From NCBI RefSeq assembly GCF_006716645.1, contig NZ_VFPL01000001.1:3968001-4032000 (forward strand): a stretch of 64,000 bases of DNA, in the 5' to 3' direction. Positions 35,364-43,295 of the stretch are shown here, in pieces (within the stretch, counting starts at the first letter, position 1; each line of letters opens with the position of its first letter). The notes under the pieces are model-generated. The model worked only from the letters and a program-made list of their open reading frames with translations, searched no databases and was not told the DNA's origin. The translations under genes were made by a program, and so were the position numbers. This stretch comes from Arcticibacter tournemirensis. Its GTDB lineage: Bacteria > Bacteroidota > Bacteroidia > Sphingobacteriales > Sphingobacteriaceae.

Positions 35364-35411
35364 AATTCATCGACTCGGCATGCTGGTTTTATCGACAATT
35401 CATCGACTCGG
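35364..35411. repeat. Direct repeat AATTCATCGACTCGG, two copies
   Basis: The 15-mer occurs at 35364-35378 and 35397-35411, 33 bases apart, in the same gene-free stretch upstream of the DUF6266 genes. ATCGAC also occurs once more between the copies. Further on, CAGTCTGCC is repeated at about 35466-35490. No gene is credible in 35052-35554. Confidence 0.75.
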
Positions 35412-35516
35412 AGTCGTATAACCAGGCTCGGGCCGTAGTATGGCTAAGGAATAAACCTGAGGGCAGTCTGCCGTCAGTCTGCCAGCAGTCCGGGAGCAGG
35501 TAGGGTAGAATTTATA

Positions 35517-35545
35517 GCAGGGCACCAGATGAGCCGGTGCCCTGC
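35517..35545 (-). terminator. Hairpin downstream of the HTH gene
   Basis: GCAGGGCACC and GGTGCCCTGC form a perfect 10-base stem around a 9-base loop, about 10 bases after the stop of the leftward HTH gene. There is no strong T-run. It probably ends that transcript before the repeat-rich region. Confidence 0.6.
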
Positions 35546-35554
35546 ATTCGGTTT

Positions 35555-35806
35555 TCAGCGGAGAGGAAAAACTTCAGATTCGATATAATAGTCGCGTTTC
35601 CCTATACGGTGAGGCTTCAAAAGGCCCTGATTTTTGTAGGTATACAAAGTGCGTTCGGTTACGTTCAGGCGTTTGGCAACTTCGGTGCTGTCGAGCCATA
35701 CTACCTTAGAAGATAGTACGTTCCGCTCCCGCAGTAAGGAAAGGATTTCGGCAAGGACGCCAGCAGATCTGATGGCAGTCCTCACCAGGCGCAAAATTAG
35801 TTTCAT
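35555..35806 (-). CDS. Helix-turn-helix (MerR/excisionase-like) DNA-binding protein
   Basis: An 83-residue protein. Residues about 35-80 read VVWLDSTEVAKRLNVTERTLYTYKNQ followed by GLLKPHRIGKRDYYIESEV, the winged HTH_17 fold used by excisionases and mobile-element regulators in Bacteroidota. The N-terminus is a basic helix. It lies between a MocR-type regulator and the repeat-rich region that precedes the DUF6266-lysis genes, so it may regulate either. Target sites are unknown; the 10-base repeats at 35209 are a candidate. Confidence 0.8.
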   Translation of the reverse strand: MKLILRLVRTAIRSAGVLAEILSLLRERNVLSSKVVWLDSTEVAKRLNVTERTLYTYKNQGLLKPHRIGKRDYYIESEVFPLR

Positions 35807-35844
35807 GTTTCTTATGAGGATTTAATAAAAAAATAATGGTTTCG

Positions 35845-37281
35845 TTATAAATCAGAGTAAGGAGCGCTCTTTCTAAAAGCGGTGATGAACCGGGGCGCAA
35901 CTGTTTCGGCCTGCGCAGCATCAATATTTGAGTAGTCCAGTTTCAATACCATCCTCTCCACGCCGTCAATCACTCTTAAGGCAGGGCTTTTTATGTAAAT
36001 AGTATCTTTGTACAGAAGCTGTTTCAGCATCTGCCCATCTGTAGCGGGCGGCATGTAAAGGAACATCCCGGTTCCGGCGTCGGGAAGAAATACGTCGATG
36101 CGGTTCTTAAGGCTGTTACAGAGTTGTTTCTTTAACAAAACGGCCGCTTCCCTGCATCTTTCAGCCCTCAACCTGGCTGCCTCCTCCATGCCCGGCTGTT
36201 CTATAACACGCTTGATTGCCATCAGCCGGCATTCGGCTGCCCGGCTGCAGCTTTCAGAAAGGTGCCTGAGCGAGCGGATCACCTCTACCGGTCCGGCGGC
36301 ATATTTAACGTCGTACATCGAGTGGGTCAGTTTGCTGATGCAGCTCACATAGATCACGATATCCGGCGCGTCGGCAAACAGCAGCCTGAAGGGACGGTAG
36401 CTAAACTCGTAGTCGTAATCAATTTCAACGATCGGGAATCTGCAGGTCCGGGCAAGCCCGAGCAGCGCTTCCCTGCCCGCCTCGGGAAACATGATGCCTG
36501 TGCCTCCGTCGCAGCGGGTTTCGAGGAATACACCTTTGACGCGATGCGCATAGGCCGCCGTGCTGAGCGATTGAAAGAATTGGTCGTACGAATTCAAATC
36601 AATCTGCATTACGTTCAACCCCGCAGATCGGATCATCCTGACCACCATCGGATTAACAAAAGCAGGTACAACTATAAATTCCCCTTCATTTTCGCGCAGC
36701 AGTGAAGCGATATGATGCAGGATGGTAAATTCGCCCTCCGTGAGGCAGATCTGCCTGGCGTCAAGAGCTATATCCCTGTGTATCAGCGAGGGCCTCACGC
36801 ATTCTACGATGGCTTCTTTAACAGCTGTGATGTCACTCGTGCATGATGTCGCCTTCCGGCTGATATAGCATTTCCGGAGCTTGTCTAACAGCCTGGCGTC
36901 GGGCTCGGGCGAACTCAGGTCGAGCCTGATGGCCGTTCTTTTCGCAGGCCTCCACAACTTCCGATCCGGCTCCGAGAAATCTTCATAATCATAATTCGGT
37001 TCGCTGGTCAGATTCCGTTTTATTTCGTCCTCCAGCAACAGGCCGGTTACATAGGTACCCTTTCTGTTCCTGGTCACCAGCAGGTGTTCACGAAAAAGCA
37101 TGTGACAGGCATTCAATACCACATCCTCGCTCTCGGCATACATTTTAGCCAGTATTCTTTTCGAGGGAATTTTGGTGCCTGCCGGCCATACGTTGTTCAT
37201 AATGTTTTCTCTGAATCTGGCAGCGAGTTTTTCATAGCGGGGAGTTTTGCTGTCAGGATAATCATTTAGTTCTGTCTTCAT
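35845..37281 (-). CDS. MocR-type regulator: GntR HTH fused to aminotransferase-like domain
   Basis: A 478-residue protein. The N-terminal GntR winged helix spans about 15-80 (YEKLAARFRENIMNNVWPAG and PSKRILAKMYAESEDVVLNA). The rest is a fold-type I aminotransferase-like domain. The PLP-binding lysine position is kept (K317 in VIYVSCISKLTHSMYD), preceded by an EIDYDYEF segment that matches the conserved aspartate/tyrosine region. MocR proteins use PLP to sense metabolites (for example PdxR, GabR, TauR). No vitamin B6 or amino-acid gene is adjacent, so the target is unclear. It is on the same strand as the HTH gene, 38 bases upstream of it. Confidence 0.9.
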   Translation of the reverse strand: MKTELNDYPDSKTPRYEKLAARFRENIMNNVWPAGTKIPSKRILAKMYAESEDVVLNACHMLFREHLLVTRNRKGTYVTGLLLEDEIKRNLTSEPNYDYEDFSEPDRKLWRPAKRTAIRLDLSSPEPDARLLDKLRKCYISRKATSCTSDITAVKEAIVECVRPSLIHRDIALDARQICLTEGEFTILHHIASLLRENEGEFIVVPAFVNPMVVRMIRSAGLNVMQIDLNSYDQFFQSLSTAAYAHRVKGVFLETRCDGGTGIMFPEAGREALLGLARTCRFPIVEIDYDYEFSYRPFRLLFADAPDIVIYVSCISKLTHSMYDVKYAAGPVEVIRSLRHLSESCSRAAECRLMAIKRVIEQPGMEEAARLRAERCREAAVLLKKQLCNSLKNRIDVFLPDAGTGMFLYMPPATDGQMLKQLLYKDTIYIKSPALRVIDGVERMVLKLDYSNIDAAQAETVAPRFITAFRKSAPYSDL

Positions 37282-37533
37282 TTCGATAAAGTCTGGCCTG
37301 AATGGATAGCTTGCGCGGGAAATAGTGTAGAATATGCAGCTATTATGGCAAACAGAGAAACAGGCAAATACTTGTTTTTACATTAGCGAAATAAAAATAT
37401 ACACGTATCGCTAATTGTGAAACATTTTTTTTGCTGGTTGTCCGGTTCGGCAGAGTCTGGGGGCCAATTTCCTGGTTTTTTTCTAAGAAATTTGTTTCCG
37501 GAATACATTTAATGGTTCTACCGCCACAAAAAA

Positions 37534-38088
37534 ATGGAACAAATGATCAGCCTTTACCAGCAGCAAATGTCCCGGCTTGCCCTGGCGGTCAGAAATCACG
37601 TCCCGCTGATAAAACGGACTTACAGCAAACACCTGTTGCTGCTCGGACCCGAAACAAAGAGCACCACAGCCTGCATCATCAGCAAGGGACTTGCCAAGCA
37701 ATACTACCGCGATATAGAAGGCAACGAAGTGATTACAGGGTTCTGGAGGATGAACGAAGTGATGCTTCAGCCCGAAAATTTCTTTCTCGAAGTAGAAGCT
37801 CCAGAGTATACCGAACTCCTCGAAGAAACAGAACTCGATATGTTCAGCCTTCCCGCCCTGCTCGCCGCAGAAACCAGTAACCCGCAGCTCCGGCTAAAAG
37901 AAACCATTATCCACATCAGCCGCATGCGTCAGCGGATACATCACGAGCTCAAAAACCGCGACACCGTTACCGCCCTTAATTACCTCGATCAATTATATCC
38001 TCTCAACCGCATCTCCCGCAAGGACATTGCCTCCTACCTTGGCAAAGCACCCGGCAGCATCAGCCGGGGCAGGCGGCGCGATTTGTAG
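37534..38088 (+). CDS. Crp/Fnr-like regulator (cyclic-nucleotide-binding fold)
   Basis: A 184-residue protein of the type common in Bacteroidota: a cNMP-binding-like beta-roll (LLLGPETKSTTACIISKGLA, then KQYYRDIEGNEVITGFWRMN and EYTELLEETELDMFSLP) and a C-terminal winged HTH (LNRISRKDIASYLGKAPGSI, then SRGRRR). An ATG three codons in is an alternative start. It precedes the LanKC-like gene by 120 bases on the same strand and may control it. The 252-base gap upstream separates it from the divergent MocR gene and shows no clear promoter consensus. Confidence 0.85.
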   Translation: MEQMISLYQQQMSRLALAVRNHVPLIKRTYSKHLLLLGPETKSTTACIISKGLAKQYYRDIEGNEVITGFWRMNEVMLQPENFFLEVEAPEYTELLEETELDMFSLPALLAAETSNPQLRLKETIIHISRMRQRIHHELKNRDTVTALNYLDQLYPLNRISRKDIASYLGKAPGSISRGRRRDL

Positions 38089-38208
38089 CAGGTAACGGTG
38101 GTACACTAACGAGTAACACATATTACAGCAACATGTACCATATGCACTACCTCTGGTCCTTCCTTCCAGCCTAACTTTATTTCACTGATTAACAGCACGC
38201 TATCTGTC

Positions 38209-39513
38209 ATGGAAAAAGCATTCGAAATATCACTACTCAGTTACGGCCCTATGCTGCAAAAGCATGATATCGCTTACCACGAACGGAATAACATGCTCGT
38301 GCACGGAACGCCAGGCAGCAGTAACGCGTGGATACTATACCTTTCGGTGAGGACCCTCGATACCGTTTTGCTGCTGGAGAACCTGCTGCCTTTATTAAAA
38401 GAAAATAACACTCCGTTCTCTCTCATCAAAAACCAGTTGCTGCAATACCAGCTGAATGCAGGGGCATTCGGCGAAGAGCTTGTTGGGAAGGTAATCACCC
38501 TTTATCCCAAAACAACGCAGGATGCAGTGATCCTTGCCGGCCAGATCAATGCCCTAAGCAGCAATTATAGCGGTCCGGTTGTTCCCGGAGCACAGAGGAT
38601 CGGCAAGATCCTGTATGCCCCTAACCCAGAAAAGCTTCCTTTCCACATTGACGCAGAATACCGGCATAAGACGAAGCGGCCAGCCATATTGGGCAGGTAC
38701 TATGTGCCAGTTCAGATGATCAGGAGTTCGGCCAAGGGCGATATTTACAAAGGCGTTAACCTAAAAGGCTGTGCCTTCAACTGGTGCCTCATCAAGCAGG
38801 GAAAGCCCTCGGCCCTTGACGATCATTTCGGGCGCGACATGAAAGACCGGCTGCTCTGGCAGAGGGAAGTGCTCGAAGATATCGCCGGAAATGTTCCAAC
38901 TCCCCGCTTCCTCGACTTTTTTGAACGCCGCGATCACTCTTACCTCGTAATGGAATATGCCGAAGGCGAACCGCTGGGACAGAAAGTAACCGAATTGCTG
39001 AAAGGAAGGACCTGGTTAGCCCTCAACACCGAAGAAAAGAAACAATTACTCCGCTGGTACCTCGGGGCGCTCGAAATAGCCGGTAAGGTCCATCAAAAAG
39101 GCTACGTACACCGCGATATCTCGGATATGAATTTCATTATCTTAAACGACAATCGCCTGTGCGTAATCGACTTCGAGCTCTCCTACAGTCTGTCCAGGCA
39201 GAAGCCAGCCGTTCCGTTCGTGCTGGGCACCAGGGGATATATGGCCCCGGAGCAGGTACAGTATGCGGTGCCTTCCGTCAAGGAGGACGTTTACTCGCTG
39301 GGGGCCTTGTTATGTTTCATCCTCACCGGAAAACAACCTGCCGAGTTTATAGAAGCACAACCCCAAAAGACGCGCCCGAAATTACAGGGCCTTGCAGGGC
39401 CGGGCACGTTAAGCAACATCGTTCTGAAATGCCTCGACCCGCAGCGGGAGAAAAGACCTGAGGTTAAAGAGCTGAGGGAGCAGGTGCTAAATTATTACTG
39501 TCTTTTAAACTGA
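38209..39513 (+). CDS. LanKC-like protein: class III lanthionine synthetase N-terminal domain plus kinase, no cyclase
   Basis: A 434-residue protein in two parts. Residues about 1-190 resemble the N-terminal (lyase) region of class III lanthipeptide synthetases, including AWILYLSVRTLDTVLLLENL and GKVITLYPKTTQDAV. Residues about 190-430 are a kinase: lysine in NWCLIKQGKPS, the segment YLVMEYAEGEPLG, catalytic loop HRDISDMNF with D303, metal motif VIDFELS with D321 (the DFE form typical of LanKC) and GTRGYMAPEQ. Full LanKC proteins have about 350 more residues forming a LanC cyclase, which is absent here, and the stop is followed by another gene after 6 bases. It may phosphorylate and eliminate Ser/Thr on a peptide, or be a repurposed kinase. 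A MauE-like gene and a small secreted protein follow. Confidence 0.8.
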   Translation: MEKAFEISLLSYGPMLQKHDIAYHERNNMLVHGTPGSSNAWILYLSVRTLDTVLLLENLLPLLKENNTPFSLIKNQLLQYQLNAGAFGEELVGKVITLYPKTTQDAVILAGQINALSSNYSGPVVPGAQRIGKILYAPNPEKLPFHIDAEYRHKTKRPAILGRYYVPVQMIRSSAKGDIYKGVNLKGCAFNWCLIKQGKPSALDDHFGRDMKDRLLWQREVLEDIAGNVPTPRFLDFFERRDHSYLVMEYAEGEPLGQKVTELLKGRTWLALNTEEKKQLLRWYLGALEIAGKVHQKGYVHRDISDMNFIILNDNRLCVIDFELSYSLSRQKPAVPFVLGTRGYMAPEQVQYAVPSVKEDVYSLGALLCFILTGKQPAEFIEAQPQKTRPKLQGLAGPGTLSNIVLKCLDPQREKRPEVKELREQVLNYYCLLN

Positions 39514-39519
39514 TAAACC

Positions 39520-40026
39520 ATGAAAATAAAACAATGGATCCTTGAAATCTCAGCATACCTGGCGGCCCTGCTGTTTTTGTATACAGCCGCCAGCAAGCTC
39601 GCTGATCTGGCGAAATTCCAGCATCAGCTCAACAACCAGGTGTTCGGCAACCAGTATACGCCGTTTCTTACCTACGCGATACCGCTGTCTGAACTGGCCG
39701 TTACCATTCTCCTGGTATGGCCGAAAATCCGGGTGTACGGTTTTGCAGTGTTCACATGCATGATGGCGGCATTCACCCTCTATGTTGCACTGGTGACCGC
39801 AAATTACTTTGACCGCATTCCCTGCGGCTGCGCCACGGCCTTCGAACACCTTTCCTGGAGCTGGCACCTGGCAATCAATATCTTTTTCACGCTGCTTGGC
39901 GGCGGCGGTCTTATACTTCAATTAATAGAAAACAAAACCCGGGTACAGGCCGGGGCCTCAAAATATTCTTTGCGCGAAGATCAGGAGAAAGCTGAAAACC
40001 TGCAGAAAAGAGTAAGCACAAGTTAA
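39520..40026 (+). CDS. MauE/DoxX-like redox-associated membrane protein
   Basis: A 168-residue protein with four membrane helices (about 10-27, 47-67, 73-93 and 112-133). The MauE-type cysteine pair C102-G-C104 sits in DRIPCGCATAFEHLSW, at the start of the last loop. In methylamine-dehydrogenase loci MauE helps form disulfides in the enzyme's small subunit; Bacteroidota relatives are often next to small DUF6520-type proteins. It starts 6 bases after the LanKC-like gene and ends 18 bases before the small secreted protein, which has two cysteines. A role in thiol or disulfide handling of that protein is inferred. Confidence 0.85.
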   Translation: MKIKQWILEISAYLAALLFLYTAASKLADLAKFQHQLNNQVFGNQYTPFLTYAIPLSELAVTILLVWPKIRVYGFAVFTCMMAAFTLYVALVTANYFDRIPCGCATAFEHLSWSWHLAINIFFTLLGGGGLILQLIENKTRVQAGASKYSLREDQEKAENLQKRVSTS

Positions 40027-40044
40027 ACTACTTAAAAAAAAGTC

Positions 40045-40365
40045 ATGATTGCTAAAAAAACGACTCTCATGGAGAGGGTACGGATTGTTTTTACGGTTTT
40101 AATTACAATCCTGGGATTCGGGGGAGCAATGGCAGTGCAGGGCGGTGCAAAACAGGCCGACCAGAGCTACCGGTACATTTCCCAAACGTCCGGTCATTAC
40201 ATCGTTCAACAGGCACCGCTGACTGACGGAACTTACCGCTGCAACGACGCCCAGACTATTTGTACGGTCCAGTCGTCTTCCAGTCCTCAAATGGATGGAA
40301 CCCAGTACAAGCTGGACAAAAATGATGCTTCGGTGAGCCTCGGGACTTTCCAAAGCACCAACTAA
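40045..40365 (+). CDS. Small exported two-cysteine protein, DUF6520-like
   Basis: A 106-residue protein. The N-terminus (about 9-32) is a signal-like helix (RIVFTVLITILGFGGAMA). The mature part is rich in Ser, Thr, Gln and Tyr and has exactly two cysteines, C66 and C73 (TYRCNDAQTICTVQSSSS). Size, layout and position next to MauE match small Bacteroidota proteins of the DUF6520 type. In this operon it could be the substrate of the LanKC-like kinase/lyase (many Ser/Thr plus Cys) or a disulfide-bonded partner of MauE; neither is shown by the sequence. A strong hairpin follows. Confidence 0.7.
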   Translation: MIAKKTTLMERVRIVFTVLITILGFGGAMAVQGGAKQADQSYRYISQTSGHYIVQQAPLTDGTYRCNDAQTICTVQSSSSPQMDGTQYKLDKNDASVSLGTFQSTN

Positions 40366-40381
40366 GGCCGTACCCTAAAAG

Positions 40382-40415
40382 ATGAAGCGTTGCCGGCAGA
40401 CGGGCAACGCTTCAT
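40382..40415. terminator. Bidirectional terminator between the LanKC-like operon and the TlpA-SusCD operon
   Basis: ATGAAGCGTTGCC and GGCAACGCTTCAT form a perfect 13-base stem around an 8-base loop. It lies between the convergent stops at 40365 and 40423. Confidence 0.8.
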
Positions 40416-40422
40416 TAAGTAA

Positions 40423-41913
40423 CTACTTTTTCAGCGCCCGGATAATGGTCGCCGCCAGTATTTCAGGTCCGCCGCTATACAATTCCTCCATTTTACCACT
40501 GTAGATCTTCCCCTTCTTATCGATCAGAAATGGCCGCGGATAGGCCGTAATTCCGTAATGTTTTATTACCCGGTGCAGGCTTCCCTGCCCGCCGGTATAT
40601 ACGTTCAGCACTTTTGAAGAGGTATAGGATCCGCTTCTTAATCCATTCAGCCACTTTTCCCGGGTGCGGTCCACTGAAACAGAAATGAAGACGACGTCCG
40701 GGTTCTTCTCAAACTGCTGTTCCACTTTCGAAACCACATTTTTATAATAAGCGGCACATCCCCCGCATCCCGTAAACCAGAAATCAACAAACACCACTTT
40801 CCCCCTGAAGTCACTCAACCGGATCGCCCTCCCCGATGTATCGGGAAGCAGAAAGTCAAAAGCCGGGGTTCCGGGGTTCAAATGCGACCTCAGTTTGCGG
40901 AGCTCTCCGGCATAAAACGCGTCGGCGACCAGGCTTACCGCATGCTCTACCGTTTTTTCCGGCAGAAATTCATTATTGTTCAGCAAAAAAATGGTCAGCA
41001 GCTTATCCCGCAGCAGGCCCGGAGGGTAGGTACCTGTCAGCCTTTTCAGCATATCCGTGCTATTGTGCTTTTCCCCACTGATTCCGGCATCCCTTTGAAT
41101 AATGAACTGAGGGAATGATGCTGACAGTGCGATAACCGTATCAGGAAAAAGCGAGTCGGGATACCGCTTGCCGGATACCGAAAGCGAGTCGCGGTACTCC
41201 CCGGTTTTCACTTTTAGCAGCTCCAGCCTGCCCACAAAATCGGCGCGCAACAAATCGTATGCCATCCGGCTCAGGCTGTCGCGGCTTTGGTCTATCAGTG
41301 TTAAGCCTGCATGTATAAGCCCGTCATAATTGGAACCTCCCCTTTCAGCCAGTTTGTCGAGCGCATACCGGATGCGATATTTAGCCGCACCGCGTCCTGA
41401 AAATTCCAAACGATACTCCTTTTGGTATTTGGTACCGAAGGCCTCCACTTCGGGGACCATTCCAAGTCCCGAGGCCCTGACCAGATGTTCCTCAGGCCTG
41501 TAAGAGGTATCCTTTTCAGCCCGCAGCACCACATCATCACCCGGCTCCATAAGGTACATGCTGATGATCTGGATAAACTCACGCAGCTTACCGGCCCTGC
41601 TGTTCTCCAGAAGGGAAAAGTATCCGGGACGGTCAAGAGATGGAATCCGGAACACGAAATACCCGGCGCCCTCCCGTACCGGGTAAGCCTCTGTATGCTC
41701 CTGGTTTAAGTCCGTTACATCTGTAAAGGTATGCCTGAAACCCACGTACCTGATGGTATCCTCCGCGCCTGCCTCAGGGAGATACACGCGAATCGAAGCC
41801 CCCTTTGAAGCCGCGCTGCCTGGCTGCCCGCTTAAGGCGAACGGAAGGCAGCACAGGCTGTAAGCAACCAGAGCTTTGCTTATTAAATGGATCTTTATCA
41901 TGCTCCTTTTCAT
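40423..41913 (-). CDS. TlpA/AhpC-TSA family thioredoxin-like protein of a SusCD operon
   Basis: A 496-residue exported protein with a signal peptide ending near ALSGQ. The N-terminal 340 residues are an accessory domain of unknown function. The C-terminal thioredoxin fold includes GTPAFDFLLPDTSGRAIRLS, GKVVFVDFWFTG and the active site C383-G-G-C386, then the cis-proline region ITAYPRPFLIDKKGKI. Such TlpA proteins are often encoded with SusC/SusD in Sphingobacteriaceae and act as periplasmic disulfide reductases. It overlaps the susD stop by one base (TAATG), so it is the last gene of the susC-susD-tlpA operon. Confidence 0.92.
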   Translation of the reverse strand: MKRSMIKIHLISKALVAYSLCCLPFALSGQPGSAASKGASIRVYLPEAGAEDTIRYVGFRHTFTDVTDLNQEHTEAYPVREGAGYFVFRIPSLDRPGYFSLLENSRAGKLREFIQIISMYLMEPGDDVVLRAEKDTSYRPEEHLVRASGLGMVPEVEAFGTKYQKEYRLEFSGRGAAKYRIRYALDKLAERGGSNYDGLIHAGLTLIDQSRDSLSRMAYDLLRADFVGRLELLKVKTGEYRDSLSVSGKRYPDSLFPDTVIALSASFPQFIIQRDAGISGEKHNSTDMLKRLTGTYPPGLLRDKLLTIFLLNNNEFLPEKTVEHAVSLVADAFYAGELRKLRSHLNPGTPAFDFLLPDTSGRAIRLSDFRGKVVFVDFWFTGCGGCAAYYKNVVSKVEQQFEKNPDVVFISVSVDRTREKWLNGLRSGSYTSSKVLNVYTGGQGSLHRVIKHYGITAYPRPFLIDKKGKIYSGKMEELYSGGPEILAATIIRALKK

Positions 41914-43286
41914 TACCGTTCGTTTTGTTCCATGGGGTTATACTTCAGCTCATTTTCAGGGATAGGGTATACATACCTCGGGTCTCCCGGATCAAGCGAA
42001 TACTCCTGCCCGTTGACCCTGCGGGTAAGGCGTTTAGCGAAACGCGGATCAGGGTTGAGCCGCCTCAGGTCTTCCCACCGCAGCTGCCCGGTAAAGGGAA
42101 GCTCCTTCCGCCGCTCATTGATAATGAGCTGAAGCGCTGAAGTGGCATCTGCGGCAGAATAGGGCTCAAAGGCACCAGCGGCAAAACGATGTCCGAGCAG
42201 GTCGTTGAGTACCGACAATCCGCCCTGGATATCGTTCATCCTCACTTTAGCCTCGGCGTTGATCAGGTACACTTCATTGGTGGCAATGCCGGCAAACGGG
42301 CTGAAGTTACCGGTATAGGAACCCTTAAAGGTGATCTTCCCAGCCCCGTAGTCGCGGAAGAATATCGTCTTCCGGAGATCTCCGCCGGCATACTGGTTGT
42401 AAAGGGCAGGATCGGCAATGGCGTACCAGTCAACCGTGATAATGCCATAGTTCACGCTCTCAGCGTACAGGAGGATTTCGGACGGACGGCCGGAGACCAC
42501 CGGGAACTGCCTGGAATTGGACACCGTCAGGCCCTGAAAATCATACAGGTACTTGCGCTGCTGCAATACCTTCGAGGAGTATTCCAGCGCTTTGTCATAA
42601 TTGCCCATCGTGAGGTACACCTTGGCCAGCAGCGCCTGCGCAGCGATCCCCGAGGGGCGCGTCAGTTCAGCAGGCAGCAGCGGCAGCAAGCTTTCGGCTT
42701 CCAGCAAGTCCTTCAGTACCTGGCCGTAGCTCTCGCTGACCTTCGGGCGGGATACCTTCACATTGATATCCGAAGTGAGCAGCAGCGGGATGCCCGGGTC
42801 GGACGCCGCTGTTTGCGGATCATATGGCCGGGCAAAAGTCTGGAGAAGTCCGTAAAACGAAAAAGCCCTGAAAAAGAGGGCCTGCCCCTTCACCCGGTCC
42901 CACTCCGCCTGGTTATCGGGCGCCACCGCCACTTTCTGAATTCCGTCGAGCACGATATTGGCATAGCTGATCCGCTGATATGCATAGTTCCAGTCGGAGG
43001 ATGGAGCCCCTTCATAGATGTCCTTCTTCCAGATATAAGCATTCTGCTCGGTGAGCGTTACGCTTTTCCAGTTCGCATCCGTAACATAGTAGTTATCTGC
43101 GCCCACCAGGCCGATTGAGGGATAATAGCGGAACATCAGTTCGTAGTCGAGCAGGGCCTGAAAGTCGCTCAGCTTTACCGGCACCAGGTCGTTCTTATTC
43201 TGTTTAACATCCAGCCAGTCGTCTATCTTGCTGCAGCCGCTAAGCAGGACCAGCACCATCAGTAAAAGTATCTTGTCTGTTTTCAT
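41913..43286 (-). CDS. susD: SusD/RagB-family surface lipoprotein
   Basis: A 457-residue protein with a lipoprotein signal (VLVLLSGC, then SKIDDWLDVKQ). SusD features include QALFFRAFSFYGLLQTFARP and ALLAKVYLTMGNYDKALEYS in the TPR-like region, and the C-terminal family motif INERRKELPFTGQLRWEDLR followed by RRLN. It is 9 bases downstream of susC and overlaps the TlpA gene by one base. It should bind a ligand at the surface and deliver it to the SusC barrel. Confidence 0.95.
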   Translation of the reverse strand: MKTDKILLLMVLVLLSGCSKIDDWLDVKQNKNDLVPVKLSDFQALLDYELMFRYYPSIGLVGADNYYVTDANWKSVTLTEQNAYIWKKDIYEGAPSSDWNYAYQRISYANIVLDGIQKVAVAPDNQAEWDRVKGQALFFRAFSFYGLLQTFARPYDPQTAASDPGIPLLLTSDINVKVSRPKVSESYGQVLKDLLEAESLLPLLPAELTRPSGIAAQALLAKVYLTMGNYDKALEYSSKVLQQRKYLYDFQGLTVSNSRQFPVVSGRPSEILLYAESVNYGIITVDWYAIADPALYNQYAGGDLRKTIFFRDYGAGKITFKGSYTGNFSPFAGIATNEVYLINAEAKVRMNDIQGGLSVLNDLLGHRFAAGAFEPYSAADATSALQLIINERRKELPFTGQLRWEDLRRLNPDPRFAKRLTRRVNGQEYSLDPGDPRYVYPIPENELKYNPMEQNER

Positions 43287-43295
43287 CGTTAAAAA

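Noticed and set aside
35057-35398. 113-codon minus-strand ORF upstream of the DUF6266 genes
   Set aside because: It spans the 10-base CCGG repeats and one 15-base repeat copy, has Cys/Arg-rich low-quality composition and no recognisable features; treated as non-coding.
42189-43118. 309-codon plus-strand ORF
   Set aside because: It is fully antisense to the susD gene with clear family motifs; Arg/Gln-rich composition fits a shadow frame.
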